Source: an uncultured Halocynthiibacter sp. | Lineage (GTDB): Bacteria; Pseudomonadota; Alphaproteobacteria; Rhodobacterales; Rhodobacteraceae | Assembly (NCBI GenBank): GCA_947503035.1 | Contig: CANNCD010000002.1 | Coordinates: 186,001 to 250,000, forward strand | Reading direction: 5' to 3' | DNA: 64,000 nt | Shown: positions 63,999 to 64,000 of the stretch, piece by piece | How the letters are laid out: each line of letters starts with the position of its first letter | Position numbering within the stretch: the first letter of the stretch is position 1 | Translations under genes and position numbers: made by a program | Notes under the pieces: generated by a model | What the model was told of the DNA's origin: nothing | Seen by the model: the letters and a program-made list of their open reading frames with translations, nothing else | Databases searched by the model: none

Positions 63999-64000
63999 GA

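Overview
The window looks like ordinary chromosome from an alphaproteobacterium of the Rhodobacterales (Roseobacter group). The reasons are the family set and its arrangement: a MarR/OmpR pair matching petP-petR of Rhodobacter, a petABC cytochrome bc1 operon, a type-II lumazine synthase under an FMN riboswitch, a Zur-znuCB operon, a motB-flgE-flgK-flgL-flgI block, a Hint-domain protein and a YjbF/YjbH polysaccharide locus. No rRNA, CRISPR array, prophage or insertion sequence was seen. No intergenic stretch reaches 300 bases.

Layout. 1-1.3 kb: end of hemY and a small alanine-rich envelope protein, each followed by a hairpin terminator. 1.35-7.05 kb (minus strand): a compact polysaccharide locus (sugar transferase, NAD-dependent epimerase, Wza-like export lipoprotein, YjbH, YjbF). 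7.25-8.5 kb: a flavoprotein. 8.5-14.3 kb: flagellar motor and rod-hook genes. 14.5-16.2 kb: an NDUFA9-like protein and uppP. 16.5-23.2 kb: glutamate synthase gltD and gltB with an alpha/beta-hydrolase gene between them. 23.4-30.5 kb: Hint protein, mtgA, a GST, queG, a divergent DUF4198/HupE pair whose start codons share one CATG, a DMT transporter and ilvE. 30.7-35.0 kb: petP-petR, then xseB-ispA-dxs for isoprenoid precursors. 35.0-41.7 kb: an SDR protein, arsC, adenine deaminase plus AMP nucleosidase, a HU protein, a second DMT transporter and an HD protein. 41.7-46.3 kb: aroC and the TPP-riboswitch-controlled thiBPQ importer. 46.3-49.0 kb: petABC. 49.2-50.4 kb: a PAP2 phosphatase and a lipid A oxidase-like barrel. 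50.4-54.5 kb: a PaiB-like protein, the FMN riboswitch with ribH2, and a dapF-mtaB-GST operon. 54.6-55.9 kb: tRNA-Lys and an APH-like kinase. 55.8-58.5 kb: a GGDEF-EAL protein. 58.6-61.9 kb: a periplasmic molybdenum hydroxylase with a diheme cytochrome. 61.9-64.0 kb: znuB, znuC, zur and a probable Zur operator.

The gene order is very compact. Many operon partners overlap by 1-4 bases, and five convergent pairs share overlapping stop codons. Most of the window is housekeeping metabolism and energy conversion. The points most worth following up are the DapF homologue with Ser at the second catalytic Cys position, the pairing of a PAP2 phosphatase with a lipid A oxidase-like barrel, the hydrolase inside the glt operon, the perfect inverted repeat in front of the molybdenum hydroxylase operon, and the inverted repeat that overlaps the CCA end of tRNA-Lys. 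I did not find a convincing wholly new system.
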